NCBI RefSeq assembly: GCF_029962835.1
Contig: NC_080577.1
Location: forward strand, 32,656,501-32,720,500
DNA length: 64,000 nucleotides
Source: Magnolia sinica
Lineage: Eukaryota > Streptophyta > Magnoliopsida > Magnoliales > Magnoliaceae
Reading direction: 5' to 3'
Shown here one piece after another: positions 23,773 through 37,400 of the stretch. The position numbers were made by a program, and so were the translations under genes. Every line of letters begins with the position of its first letter. Within the stretch, counting starts at the first letter, position 1. The notes under the pieces are model-generated. The model saw only the letters and a list, made by a program, of their open reading frames with translations, was not told the origin of the DNA and did no database searches.

Positions 23773-25299
23773 AGGCATTTATCTGACGTGGGACGATGCT
23801 AGGTTGGAGGTCGAGGGATTCAGCAGAGGGAGACACCGGGCATTCCAGAATTGGAGGGAAGCTGTTTCCTACTGGGAGAGTTACTTTCGTGGAACCAGTG
23901 CACAGTCGAGACCTACCACAGAATCTCATGCGGTTCATGTCGCCCCATATTCAGATGAGGTTGACATCCATCATTCGCAAACTTCGTCTATCCAACAGAA
24001 GACCCGGGCCATGGTTTCTAGGGCCACGACGACTGATGATCCTGCCCCATCATATGGGGAGAGATTCTGTGCACTTCTGATTGCCATCGTCGTTCTTTTC
24101 TTTGCGTTACTTATTATTTTTAAATTCTAGCTGTTGAGGTTATGTAACTGAATGAATATTATTTTTTTGATCTGTGATTGTATGGTTTTGCTGATTTGAG
24201 GACAATCAGAAACTGACATTTGCCTTCCACACCTGTATATTATTGACTGACTGACATTGTTGATAAATTTGTCTCAAACCACTGTCAATTGGTGTGGCCT
24301 ACTGGATATGTGGACCTGATACACTGATGATGGGGGTTTTTATTTATGTGGACGGAAACATTTGGTGTGGTCTACTGAATATTTGGACACCACATGTTTT
24401 TTTGCCTAACATTCCAAATCGATTTGGACTGGGCACTTAGATTGGACGGTCCAGATTAAGCAATCTTGATGTGGTGTGTGGATCTTCAGTTGAATCAGAC
24501 CATCGGCTTTTTTTTTTTGACATTTTGACGGTTTGGACTATAAATCTCTTTTGGACCATACCACACGAAAGCAATAGTGATTGGATATCCACCGTTAAAA
24601 TCCTCCTACGGCTCACTGCACTGTTGATTATGTATAGGTGACCCAGCTGAAGGGAAAAACAAAGATCAGCTCGATCCACCGTTGAAATCCTCTTACGACC
24701 TAGCTGAAGGGAAACACATATTTCTTGATGGGGCCCACAGTGCACCGACCAATGCCATTGGTTGGAAGCAGAGGGAATAGACAAAATCGGTGCAAATCCT
24801 ATCCTCTGGGATGTCTTCTTACATCCAAACGGGTGGATGTACTGGAAACTGAGGGATTCATGCAATTCCACGCCCAACCAAATGGGCGGGACGTCTGTTA
24901 TCCCGGGATAAGGCAGATGTCCCACGGGATATATGTGACGTCCCAAACAGGAGCTCGGTTCGTGTCCCGGGATTAATTAGTCCATCCCATGGAATTTCCA
25001 ACAATCCACTGACGTCGTGGTGATTACTTTAATTTTGATCCCATCCCTCCTAATTCCATGGGATTCGCCCGGCCAAACAGGCCCTAAAAAACTTTTAATA
25101 GTGGGGTGCTCGGTCACCACTGTTTTTTGTGGTGTGGTCCACGTGAGATTCAAATCTACTGCATTTTTTAAATTCACGCCCTAAAATAAGCCCACAGATG
25201 GATGGATCGCACGGATGTAAAATACATAAATCACATTGGGCCCCCCAACGCTATTGGCAACACCACATGATCCTCATCCCATTCAACTGTAAGTGGATT

Positions 25300-25770
25300 G
25301 GAAACTGTCCCGGCTCATCCCTAGCTAGGAGTGGACAAGGGCCACCGTGATGTATGAGTTTTATCTACACCGTTCATCTAGTTTTTTCTTAGGATACAAG
25401 TCTAAAAATGAGGTAGATGCAAAGCTCAAGTGGACCACCCCGTAGGAAGCAAGGTGATAATGAAACCCACCGTTGAAACCTTCCTAGGGCCCACCATGGT
25501 CGTTAATTGCCATCCAACCTGTTTATAAGGTCACATAGACCTCGATGAAGGGAACAAAACCTCTGCAGCCCCTTAAAAAAATCTCAATAATAACTGTTTA
25601 ATCTCCAACATGTGGTTCACTTGAGCCTTGAAACTGCCTATTTTTTTCTCTTGTACTCTAAAGATGATGTGGCAAAAATGGATACACGGTGTGCATGATA
25701 CCCATACATTACGGTGGCCCTTCAAACCCCTTGTCTGTCCCTGGCTAGGGATGGGCAGGGTAGTCCCCAA
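25300..25770. mobile_element. MITE with ~70-bp inverted ends
   Basis: The left end reads GGAAACTGTCCCGG, CATCCCTAGCTAGG, ACAAGG and GGCCACCGTGATGTATG. The right end is the inverse (ACATTACGGTGGCCC, CCTTGTCTGTCC, CTGGCTAGGGATGGG). The centre contains CCTAGGGCCCACCATGG. No clear target duplication is visible. Copy A keeps only the left half. Confidence 0.6.
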
Positions 25771-25789
25771 TCTATCTCAATTAATCAAT

Positions 25790-26257
25790 GGGTGGTGATT
25801 GGGTACTACCCAGGACCTAGCTAGAGATTGATGATCCTGTCAGGGGTTTTGTGGGCCCACCGTAAGTTGTGAGCTCAAAAATAAGGTAGATTAAATGCTC
25901 ACGTGGACCACACGTGAGGAAACAATAAGTATTCAATGCCCACTTGAGGGTGATATATAAAAGTTTTGGATCAAGATGATATTTATGTTTTTCCTTCATT
26001 CAGGCCTACATGACCTCGAGCACAGGTTAGATAGCAAATAAACATCACAATGAGCCTTGAGAATGTTTCAATGGTAACATGTGTGGACCACTGGAGCCTT
26101 CAATCTACCTTCTTTTTAGACTCATATGTAAAATGTTCTTTTAAAATGAATGGAAAACTTAGATAAAATACATATAGCGTGGTAGAACCCATAGAGCCCC
26201 AGACAAGATCATCCATCTCTAGCTAGGTTGTGGCGGGGTAGTACCCAATCGGCTCCC
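25790..26257. mobile_element. MULE-type MITE with 9-bp TSD TTAATCAAT
   Basis: The ends are GGGTGGTGATTGGGTACTAC and its inverse ending in CCCAATCGGCTCCC. Inner inverted repeats are CCTAGCTAGAGAT and GATGATC. The 9-bp TTAATCAAT flanks both sides (25781-25789 and 26258-26266). Nine-base duplications and long terminal inverted repeats are typical of Mutator-like elements. At 468 bases it has no room for a transposase. Confidence 0.75.
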
Positions 26258-28299
26258 TTAATCAATAGATAATCTACAGTATGGTCCCACAATTCATACC
26301 ATTTAACTTGAGTTAATATATGACAAGTGCATATGCTCATTATTCATTTTTATTATGTGTACGTGGCCTCTATAGTCTGTCACATGTTTATACTCTATAT
26401 GTGCATCGGCAGAGGCAGCTGACCATGTACGAATTATGCCATAATAATCTAGTATGACAGTTATAGTACGCAGGCACCAGAAAAAATGTACATATGAAAC
26501 TCAAGTTAAACCAACTAAATTGCAGATCCCATTATCACCAAGTCGCCGTAAAAAAATCAGACCAATGGAACAGTCCTAACCTTTAATTTGAGGACACTAG
26601 TTGAAACAGGATCATTGAACCTTCTGATAAATGTCTACCAATCTGATAGACATATACTCAAATAACCATACCTTTGAAGACATGGTACATCTGACTGGGT
26701 CCCATAATTTTAATTACCTTCAACAGCATGTATATAATTTAAGTAAATTTCTTAGTGCCTGCATACCAACCATCAAAGTATCTAAATATCAGGTGCTTGG
26801 AGTTGTACAGTAACATATGTGGTACAAGACATGCATTTGACACTTAACACATTTAAAGAGAGATGGCAGCACTTGTATATATTGACACCATTGGCACATG
26901 TGATATATTTGGGGTGATTGAAGATAGACAATTGTATACGCTGTACATTGGTGCATGTGAAGTACTCTGCACATGTAAGGTGCAAGAGAAGGTGAATGAT
27001 AGTACAAGTGAATAAAAGAACATGTGGAGCGTAGTAAAAGATGGATGGTGTCACATGTGGTATATTAGTACATGCTATGCAAGATAAGGGTAATAATGGC
27101 TTATAGCACACTGCATATATGGCGTAGTGACACATGTGGGCTATAATCAAAGATGAATGATTGCTCATTTGACCCGTTGACACATTTAACTCATGTAAGG
27201 CAACTGATGGTAGCATGTTTAAGCTTAACCTTTGAGAAGTCCATTTTCCTTCTCTTGGGGAAAATGACATTCTTAAAATAAAGGTAGAAAAATACATTTA
27301 TTTATTTATTAGTAAAAATGAATATATAAAAAAAGTGCAACGAAGACAATGTTTCATTTCCTAGCTTTTCTGTTCTATTAATCTTGCTAAACAATTCCTT
27401 TAGGTTAACTAAAAGTAACTTCTCGTTTTCTAGGGTATGAAGCACGGAGAGTTGCATCAATATATGAAATCTTCCTATGAAAGAAGATTTTCAACATTCA
27501 AAGAGAGAAAATAAGAAGTATAGCTCCCATAAAATAAAATAAAATAGAAATAAAAACTCTCTTTCACCGACTAGGTATGGTATAAGTGGGCCCCCGCATC
27601 ATACTCTAGCATTGTTCTCAAAATGCAGGGAGAAATGGCTATGGCCTACATTGACTGTTGAGATATACGATCAAAAGGATGGAGCATGGCCCATCAGTTT
27701 TAAGGTGGCCAATGCTCCTCTTGATCCATGTTTGCAAATCCAGGGGTTATTGCTATAATAATTTGGCTGGACTCCTATGTTAGTTTAGCACCATTTTGAG
27801 AAAATGATGGTGAGTCATTCTCCTCACAAGTGGCGCTGCAGACATACAGCTATCCAAACCATCCACGTTGTGGACCCTACAGTGGATGGACCATATGTCT
27901 AAAATGACATTGATCGAGAAATTCTAACCATTCTATCAAATAGATGGATGGTTAGAAGTAACTATCCACATGATCAACCATCTGTACTGTCTTCATTTCC
28001 ATACAACTATACCATGTGTAGGGTTAATGAGTCACCACTATTTTCTAAATTCCACGAAGCTATCACACGGTCTGCCTGTTATCATTGCACTGTGCTCTAG
28101 CGAATCCCTTCTCTTACTCCCTCCGACCGACAAACCTACACAAAAGTCCCCAACGGGTCGGCTCGAATCCGTGCACAGAAAGCTCTACAGCCACAGAGAT
28201 GCGCATGTCATGTACTCTGTCCGTCATCGATACCAACTAATGTCAGGACATGAGCTCAAAAACCAGGGCAATCCAAAACTCAAGTGGGCCACACTTTAG

Positions 28300-28969
28300 T
28301 AGGGCTGAAAGTTGGGCAGGTTGGGTGGTTGGTGCTCAACATCCAAGGTTCCTATACCTCAACCCTAACCCATCCCAACCCAATCCGGGTTAGGAATTCT
28401 CAACCCATTCTCAACCCAAGCCCAACCCAGACGAACTCAGTTGAGTTGGTTGGGTGGATACATGCTATCATTTTGGTTATTACATTAGTATATTATATTT
28501 CAACACGCGTCTTATTTTTTATATTTATGATTTTATTAATTATATATGCAATTATTTATTGTAAAGAATTTCATTTTTTTCTAAACAAATAAGCTAAAGG
28601 ATAGGACAACTACTCTTTAAATGTAGTGTTTTGTAGCACGTAATCTATTTGGGATAGAAAAATCTGGCGTATCTTGTTAGCTTGAGACATCAAAAATGAT
28701 GTTGACCAATGAGACCCAACGGTGCTGATATTTCCTGTGCCTTCAACAGAGACATCCACACTCAATTATAATTTATAAGTAACTTATATATCGATCGAGT
28801 TCAAAATGGGTTGGGTAACCCGAGACCTCGACCCAAGTTTAATTGGATTGGTGTTTGTATAGCCCAAGCCCAAGCCTAAGACTGAACCCGATACATCCTG
28901 CCCAAGCCCAACCCAATGTCGGGTCGGTCACGGGTCGATCGGGTTGAATCCGCCCAATTTTCAGCCCTA
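28300..28969. mobile_element. Non-autonomous hAT-like element, 670 bp
   Basis: The terminal inverted repeats are TAGGGCTGAAAGTTGGGC and the inverse of TAGGGCTGAAAATTGGGC. The 8-bp flanks CACTTTAG and CACTATAG differ at one base, as expected for an old hAT target duplication. The interior is rich in CCCAACCC/GGGTTGGG near both ends and AT-rich in the middle. The related copy C has an unoccupied site (GGGCCACATTGTAGGG at about 63545-63560). A partial copy lies at about 23165-23772. Confidence 0.8.
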
Positions 28970-29463
28970 CACTATAGGGGAGTACTGTGTATACGAAGAC
29001 ACCGACCATTGAGACCTTCACAAGGCCCACTGTGATACCTCTATGTCATCCAACCCATTCATAAGGTGAGTTTCACTAGGATGAACGAAAAATCCAAACA
29101 TCACCCTGACCCAAAACTTCTGTGGGCCCCAGTAAGGTTCCAATGATAAGTTCCACATACCCATTTTTCCTATGGTTTGGCAAACTTGAGCTAATTTTGA
29201 TCAATCAGCCAGATTTTTGTGCTAACGTTCTGAACAGATATGGAGAAAATGCAAGTGAATGTCACACACACATCACGGTGGGCCCAAACAGGTTTTTGTT
29301 GCACGCACCTACTGCTCTAGGAAATTGGCGTCCAAACCTGTGTGCTAACGTGCCCACAATCACGGGTCTCATCAAATCGTCGGCGTTTTGCGAGATATGA
29401 TTGAAGGCTCCCAGTTTCCACTTCACAGCCTTTAAAATCTCACGTGATTTTGGCCAATCTCTA
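28970..29463. other. No gene; shared with 63553-63915
   Basis: The sequence from AGTACTGTGTATACGAAGAC to CTGCTCTAGGAAATTGG matches 63553-63915 in copy C, so it belongs to the same dispersed repeat. The 92-codon frame at 29122 is not conserved there. Confidence 0.6.
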
Positions 29464-29473
29464 CCATCGGGGA

Positions 29474-30009
29474 GGAGACCGATTGGCTACTCCCCCTGCC
29501 CCCAGCAACCGGTGGCTGGTGGTCGGTTCTCTGTGGGCCCACTATGATGTATGTGTTTCATCCATTCCGTTCATACATTTTTATAGATCATTTTAGGCCT
29601 TGATCCCAAAAATAAGAGGGATAAAATCTCAGGTGGACCACACCACAGGAAAACAATAGTGAGTGAATATCCACCATTAAAATCCTCCTAAGGCCCACTG
29701 CACTGTTTATTTGATATCAAAGCTGTTGATTAGGTCATACAGACCCAGATGAAGGGAAAAAATAAAGATCAGATTGATCCAAAACTTTTATGGCCCCCAA
29801 TTTTTTTAATGGTTGGCATTCATTCAACACCGTTTCTTGTAATGTGGTCCACTTGAGATTGGGATATATCTTATTTTTGGTCTCATACCAAAAAATGATC
29901 TAAAAATATAGATGGATGGCATGGATGAAACGCATACATCATGGTGTGGCCCACAGAGCACTGACCATCAGCCATTGGCTGGTGGCAGGGGGAGTAGCCA
30001 ATCCGTTTC
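29474..30009. mobile_element. MULE-type MITE with ~90-bp inverted ends
   Basis: The left end GGAGACCGATTGGCTACTCC and the inverse of the right end (GAAACGGATTGGCTACTCC) extend through CCCTGCC, GGCTG(G/A)TGGTC and CTGTGGGCC to ATGATGTATG, about 90 bases. CCATCGGGGA flanks both sides (29464-29473 and 30010-30019), a 9-10-bp target duplication of Mutator type. It has no coding capacity. Confidence 0.8.
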
Positions 30010-30019
30010 CCATCGGGGA

Positions 30020-31580
30020 TGGGTTATCGTCGACCACCGACACTTTTAGGAACGGCGATTGGGACCATCCAAATTGCGGGGTTTTATTTATTTATTTATT
30101 ATTTTTTAAGACAATGCCACAAGTTATAGTGACCGGACAATCTTAACAATCTGATTTTGCCCATTTTGATTTGGACTACCGACTGTTTTACTTTTTACCG
30201 TCCATTAAGGCCACCAACATGATGATTATTGTTGCCTAGATTGATCTGATTTTCAAGCTATGCTACTTCCACAACCACCGTTCGATTATTCAATCCAGAC
30301 TGACCAACATGAATTGCATTTGTAGATTGGACAAAACATCATTTCAAAATATCATGTGGGCGTGAGAATTTAATGCCATACATTCCCAATGCAAATTCTT
30401 TTTTTTTTTTCCTCTCTAAAGGTAGACATTTTTTGTGCAATAAATTTTCCTTTGATGGGTTTTGTTTTTTAATTGAGAAGGCTTTTCGCGTATTTTTTTC
30501 CCTTTAATTTTCTTTCATTATATATTAACTGTGATTTTGTAGGTTTGCATAAATTTATATCTTTATAAATTTTTAAGTAGTTTACATGGAGTAAAAGAGT
30601 TTCGCGTTTGAAGATACCCTCTCTTCCTTGGCTTTATCATCGGTTGTTCTGGTTTGGTTTGGTTTGGTTTGAACGTGTTGTTAATGCAAATGGAAAAATG
30701 CATTTGATTTTTGAGTCACCACTAGTCAAATAGAACTCAAAATCTACAGCTTGCTACAAACTGTAAAATCATTTAAAGGACGAAGAAATTTAAGATTCCC
30801 TAACTTAAGTGACCCTTGTGGTTGGTCAACAATCATAGATTCTAAGGGTCTCGATTACAGAAAAAGAAAGAATTAGACACCATTTTTCGTTCGCACGAAA
30901 TACGTATCTACTTAAATGATTTAACATTTTTTTTAAGGAGATTTAGTGGAGTTTTGATGTTAGTAGATTTGAACGTATTTCATGGAGTTTAAGGCTCCAG
31001 GTAGGTAAGAAGAAAAAATAAATGGCACATAATCTTACCACGTAAGATTTAAGATCCCAGCTATGCAAAATAAAGTAAAAAATAAAAGTGAATAAGAGAG
31101 AATTGTATAATAAAGATAAAAGAAAGTGATTGCGTGCTTTTGATGCTTCTAGGATATGTGGATTCGAATACAAGTTGATTTGAGATATGAGAAGGAAAAT
31201 GGAAGACCCGACACCTTTTTCTGTAAAAGGGATGGTCAGATGTCTCCGATTCTAACCATACTCTTTCACTTTAATGGCTTCTTTTGTATACTATTTATCT
31301 TAGAGATAGTCTCTTGAATCAAGCAAGACCCCAATGTCAGGCAGGAAATCTCTAAAGTCTTTAAAGAGTAAAACCCACCCTAAGTGTCTCACTCATTGAC
31401 CCCATCTGGAAAGGCAAATGTTATGTTGTATTTATATACCGTGACTATGGCTCATGGTGAGTCGATAGTGGACACTTGTCCCTATTTCCTTATTTTGGCA
31501 TTTACATGATCTGATTACAAGTTTTTATTAGGTAAACAGCACCCCATGTGGTCGTCGGCTTGTGGTGGGCCGGCGGTCCA
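30020..31580. other. No gene seen; AT-rich, includes GGTTT repeats
   Basis: AT-rich sequence with poly-T runs (near 30400 and 30930) and a short GGTTTGGTTT repeat at 30650-30672. It ends at the Athila target site; the interrupted sequence resumes at 43287. I recognise no family. Confidence 0.5.
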
Positions 31581-31585
31581 CTTAG

Positions 31586-33682
31586 TGTTTAGGGTCAAAT
31601 ATTGCATATCAGACCCAGTTATTGCCTGGATTTATGAACATGGTACCGTTTAATAGCTCATTTTAATCATGTTTGTGTTGCAAGGTGGAATGGCGAGCTG
31701 GGATTGGATCGGGATGCTAAAAGCACGGATTTAACGTTCAGAATGCACCAAGGCAAGGGACGGACTCCAGGGGACCAAGATCGACGGAATTACATGCCAG
31801 AGATCCGAAAAAACCGAGAAACTGGAGCTCAAGTGACCTAAAAGTTAGCCAGAATACAAGGTCATAGGGTTCCCATCATTCGTTCAGCGTGAAAATTTAT
31901 ACATGGCCTGAGAACCATAAATGAACCGTACATGTCAATTTTCATCCATTGGATCCCTCCAGAAGTGGCCCAACGGACAGATCAGACCATAAATCCTCAA
32001 TTTGGGGCCCACTTGATGTCTGGATATGCCTCAATTTTGGTCCCAAACTCTTAAATGAGATGAGAAAAGATATGGATGGACCAGATTTCTTATAAACATT
32101 ACATTGGATCCCACATGTACATGTGAGAGTGCACAGGTAGTGCACTCCCGCACCATACCATACCACTGAGATCGGTCAGCGGGCGCTGATCCGATCCGTT
32201 TTCTCTGCGTACGCAGCGTCCGCAAGGTGCGGATGCTGATTTGAGTTGTGGGTCCCATTAATCATCCTATCTGATGATCCGACCCGTTCCTTCACTCCAG
32301 AGGGTAGGCATGACCATGGTCTAGGTGACGAAATCCCGGAAGACAACTGATATCGGATTTCAGCCGGAAAACGGAAGATAGACGGTGCAACGAAGAAATC
32401 CGTGGGCCACACCAAGTTTGATCCGAAACCAGCCATTCCCACCCAGTTTTTCATTCTTCATTCAGTAGACGGAGCGGATTTTCCTAAAGACATCGATCCC
32501 GCACCCCACCATCAACACAGCGCAAGGAATTGCAAAGACTCTGCGTCCAGGAAACCGGGACTTCCGGGCCGTTCCTTGATCAAGATTGCGATCGGATCAG
32601 CAATCCAAACCGTTCAAACTCATCAACATGGAGCCGTGACCATCACCATGAAGGCCGAAAAAGGAGATGGACGGCCATCCGTTCCAAAACAGTCCAAAAA
32701 GTAAATAGTCATGCGTTCTCTTCGCATAAACGCTCGACCTTCCGCACCGACTCTAGGAGTTTCGCACTCCAGCAAAACAACCGGCTTCCTTTACCTATAA
32801 AAGGGAGAGAGAGAGGACACGCCAAGGGAGGTGAAGCATTCAAGGCGGGTGGTGGCTTGGCTTGGTTTGGACGATTGAAGGAGAAGCTGGAGCCGTGGAG
32901 CACGCAGGAGGAGGGAAGTGGCATCTATTTTTTTCTTGCTCTTTTCTTTTTCTTTTTCTTTTTAATTGTTTTGTTTAAAGGGTCCAGCCCATTCATGTTT
33001 GGCTAAACCTCTTAGCTAGGGCTAAGAGGTGAAGCTTGTAGTCCGATGGGAGAGACTTCGCTTGTGCCTTTTGTTTAGACTGATTAATGTTGATTTTTAG
33101 TTCAAATTAAAAGGAATACTTTCAATTTTTTTATGGTTTGTTGTGACTGAAATTACAATAGATCTGCGATGACTTTGAGTATTTCTTCCTCCTTTTGATG
33201 TCTAGGACGTCAAGAAGCCCTGTTGTTTACCATCGTCTCATGGACATGGTTGGATGACGGTATCCTTCCTAACCTTCATACATCAATGATTGGTTGCCAA
33301 TTAGTTGAATTTTATTGTTTGCTTTGTCTCCTGGGCATGGTTTGGTGATGGAATCCATTCTAATTCATATACCTTTCACCTCTTGAAAACTATATCAAAG
33401 GAAGTTCAGTTTAAATTCCATAATTCTTGATGCAGGCATAAGATCTCCCTGATCTCTACAAGTGGATCCTCTGAATCCCTAGTTTTCTTCCTCTAAATTC
33501 ATTAAGTTTTAGCTTAGTATTTCACTATAATTCCTCAAAAATCATTCGACTTAGATTCCATCTTAATCTGGTTCTCATTCTACCTAATTTCAGATTAAGC
33601 ATAGGTTTCAGTCCCTTGGGATTCGACCTCGGTCTCACCGAGTTTATTACTACATCACAACCCTACACTTGGGGAGTGAACA
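31586..33682 (+). mobile_element. Athila 5' LTR
   Basis: It begins TGTTTAGGGTCAAATATTGC and ends GGGGAGTGAACA. A TATA box, CTATAAAAG at 32795-32803, precedes a GAGAGAGAG run, giving a likely transcription start about 30 bases on. The 158-codon frame inside (32530-33006) recurs in the 3' LTR only because the LTRs are copies. Confidence 0.92.
32795..32803 (+). promoter_or_regulatory. TATA box of Athila 5' LTR
   Basis: CTATAAAAG is identical to 42399-42407 in the 3' LTR and lies in a suitable place, about 890 bases before the LTR end. Confidence 0.6.
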
Positions 33683-33688
33683 AGTTTT

Positions 33689-33706
33689 TGGCGCCGTTGC
33701 CGGGGA
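33689..33706 (+). other. Athila primer binding site
   Basis: TGGCGCCGTTGCCGGGGA starts six bases after the LTR end. It is the PBS commonly seen in Athila/Tat elements; tRNA-Asp is the usual proposed primer. Confidence 0.9.
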
Positions 33707-34491
33707 CTGACGACTACGTTTTCTGAAATCAACTAGTTTTAGGATCAGTTTAAGATTAGGATTTTTCTAACTTTAGGTTTAGTTTTTCTGATTTCTAGAA
33801 ACTAATCTTTTTCCTGTTTTGTAGGACCTTGACATTAACTTCTAAATTGGTAATTCTTTTCCAAATCCTCTACTCTTTCTATTTTTAGAATTAAGGTTTG
33901 AGTTTTAGAAGTTTTCTAATTCTAGATCTCTTTTAATTATAGAATTTTCTATTTTCTATTTTTTTTTTAATATAGTTTTCCCTTTTTGGAAACTAACCCA
34001 ACTCTTTTGTTTTGTAGGTTGGTAAATTTTATTTTATTTTTTTTAATTTCCTCCTTACTATTTATAGATTAGGATTTTTTTTTAGCAAGTTTCTAATTCT
34101 AAACTCTTTTAGACTCTAACTTTGTTTCTTATTTTATTTTTAGAAATTTTCTACTTGTAGACTTTTTGTTTAAAAACTAACTTTCCTATTTTGTAGGCCT
34201 TTAAGATAGAAATTTCTAATTCGGCAAGTTCTTTCTCTACTTTCTATTTTTCAGTTCTCTTTTAGTAATTCACTTTCCTTTAAGAATTTCTTCTTTTAGA
34301 AACTAGTTACTTCTATTTTTCTTTTATTAGACTCTCTATTTCTAGAATCTCACTTATTTTGTTTTGTTTTACAGGTTTTAACTTAGAGACTCCAATGTGG
34401 TAACTTCTCTCCAACCCGCTCTTTCTTTCTAGATTTCTTATTTTCTTCTTAGGATTAGGTTTTGAATTTGATTGAGGGCTGCGAGTGTTTC
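33707..34491 (+). other. Untranslated leader before Athila gag
   Basis: T-rich sequence with many TTCTAATTCTAGA- and TTTTGTAGG-like modules. Repeated TTGTAGG(A/T/C) followed by TAA..TTCT at about 33820, 34010, 34190 and 34370 suggests loosely repeated units of about 180 bases. There is no coding. Confidence 0.6.
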
Positions 34492-37400
34492 ATGCCCAAG
34501 TGGGCCCGTGACAACACTCGACGTCTCTTGACTGAAGGAGGATTGGTTGAGGGGTTGACTATCCATCGCAGGACTAGACACCGCTCGAAATCCCCTGAGT
34601 TAACTGAAGTTATGGCTGAAGACCAACCTCCTCTACTTCCACCCAGGGTGGAGGATACCCAAGATGAGAATGAGGTGCATCAGGCACCCCCGCCTCGTAC
34701 TTTACGAGATTATCTACAACCGGCGGGAGTGAGTATGCCCTCATGCATGATTTTTCCTGAAAACACGGGACAAATGGACATCAAGCCAGGAGTTATCCAA
34801 CTCCTTCCCAAATTCCATGGACTTGAATCAGAAAGTCCATATTTACATTTGAAAGAGTTCGATGAGATTATAGCTACATTATATTTTCCTAATGTATCTG
34901 AGGATACAATCAGGCTGAAACTCTTCCCTTTTACCTTAAAAGAGAAGGCTAAGACGTGGTTACATTCACTGCGTCCTAGATCCATTGGCACATGGAACGA
35001 CATGCAGAGGGAATTCATAAAAAAATTCTTCCCACATCATAAAACGATTACTCTCAGAAAAGCAATTATGAACTTTGCCCAAAAGGAAGATGAAACATTC
35101 TTCCAATGTTGGGAAAGGTTCAAAGATTTGGTCAGTTCATGCCCACAACACGGATTTGAAATGTGGCGCATTACAAATTTCTTCTACGATGGACTGACAT
35201 CTTCCATGCGCCAAATGGTCGAGACAATGTGTAATGGAGAGTTCATTAATAAAGATGTCGACGAGGTATGGGACTACCTCGACGGTCTGGCTGAAAAAAC
35301 ACAATCTTAGGACTATTACCCAAAATCAAACACCACGTCTAAACCAACTCAATCTAAGGAGAAAGGCGGAATGTATCTCCTGAAAGAAGAAGATGATCTC
35401 AAGTATAAAGTGAATAATCTCATAAGAAAATTTGAGGCCATGGAAGGAAAGAAGGATAAGGTCAATGAAATTGTTTGCGGCATCTGTGATTGCAACATTC
35501 ACACAACTGAAAACTGTCCTACAATACCCACCTTTCGAGGAGTATTAAATGAACAAGCCAATGCCGTAAACAACTACCAAAGACCTTTTACTAGACCTAA
35601 CTCTAATACGTACAATCCTGGTTAGAAAAATCATCCAAACTTTAGTTGGAGGAATGGACAAATGGCTACCCTTCAAGGTTTCTTCAATCAAAATCCAAAT
35701 CAAGTGAAACCTCAAGAGGAACCGGTTCAAAATTTCATACAAGAGCTGGCTCAGGCAATGCGGGGAATTACAGATTTTATACAAAAGATAGATTCTCATA
35801 TGACGATTATAGAAAAGGGGATGCTTCCTGCACAACCTCTCCCCAATCCTAAACCGCAGTACGAGATTAGTGATCCCAGCTCTTCAAATCAGATGGGGCA
35901 CACTAAATCCATCACCACTCTTAGGAGTGGAAAGATCATTGATAAAACTCTTCCGGTTAGGCCCGAAAAGCCTCAAGAATTAGAAGAGGACAACAATGAT
36001 GGATCTAGTGATGCCCCACAAAAATTAGAACCGGAACTTCTAGAGAAGCCAGTTGCTCCGTTCCCCCAACGGTTGGTTGCACCAAAACGTCTTTCTAACT
36101 CTCAGGATATTCTGGAGGTGTTGAAACAAGTGAAAGTTAACATTCCTCTACTTGATGTCGTGAAACAAATTCCTTCATATGCCAAATTTCTGAAAGACTT
36201 ATGCACGACCAAAAGACGGCAAAGTATTCAAAAGAAAATCTTCTTGACTGAGAAAGTGAGTGCCATCCTGAAGCAAGACGTGCCGCAGAAATTCAAGGAT
36301 CCCGGTAGCCCAACTATATCATGTGTAATCGGGAACCATCGAATTGATCACGCACTTCTTGACTTAGGAGCGAGCGTAAATCTGATTCCCTACTCGGTAT
36401 ACAAACAGTTAGGTTTGGGTGAATTAAAACTCACCCTAACCACACTACAACTTGCTGATCGATCTGTTCGTGTACCAAGATGGATAATTGAGGATGTGTT
36501 GGTCCAAGTTGATATATTTTACTACCCTGTAGATTTTATCATCCTGGACACCGAACCCATCATTAACATGAGCACTCAGATCCCCGTCATTCTTGGTCGC
36601 CCATTCCTTGCCACTTTAAATGCAATTATCAATTGCAGGAATGGTGTCATGACTATGTCTTTTAAAAATTTGACATTGGAGTCAAACATCTTTTTCAATA
36701 ACGATAGCAACTCAGAGGATGATGACGATTTCCACGACATTAACATGATTGACTCTTTCGTGGAAGATACGACACCTCTGACCTTATCCTCCGACCATCT
36801 AGAGACGTGCCTGGCCCACTTCCATGATTTTGATGATAACATGATTAGGGAGACGTGTGCCTTGCTTGATACTGCACCGGTACTTGAAGTTAACCGATGG
36901 AGGCCACAATTGGAAGAGTTGCCTCAAACTGATGTAGTGCCTCTACCGTCTAACCTCAAGCCGCCGAAGCTTGACCTAAAACTTTTGCCCTCTGATTTGA
37001 AATATGTTTATTTAGGTCAAGATGAGACATACCCGGTGGTGATCTCTGTCTACCTGGAGAAAGAACAGGAGAGTATGCTCATATCTACTCTCATTGAGCA
37101 TAAAGGAGCCCTGGGATGGACGATAGCGGACCTCAAGGGAATCAATCCCTCGATTTGTACTCACCGCATATATCTTGAGGATAATGCAAAACCCGCTCGG
37201 CAACCACAACGTAGAGTAAATCCAAATATGAAGGAAGTGGTTAAGGCCGAGGTTCTTAAACTATTGGATGTGGGTATCATATACCCTATATCTGATAGTC
37301 AATGGGTGAGTCCAACTCAAGTGGTCCCTAAGAAGTCCGGAATCACCATCGTAGCCAATGCTAATAATGAACTCGTGCCAACTAGAGTCACTACTGGTTG

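Larger units (their letters stand above)
23773..28915 (+). repeat. Segmental duplication, copy B
   Basis: Copy B begins GGCATTTATCTGACGTGGGACG directly after copy A and follows the same order, with two MITEs and a complete hAT-like element near its end. Homology with A ends within the hAT element (AAGCCTAAGAC, about 28880-28915). The tandem arrangement therefore arose by exchange between hAT sequence and the GGCATTTA site after the hAT had inserted. No gene is supported. Confidence 0.8.

Noticed and set aside
32530..33006. 158-codon frame in the Athila 5' LTR, repeated at 42134-42610
   Set aside because: It is conserved only because the LTRs are copies; it has no known domain and crosses the TATA box and leader.
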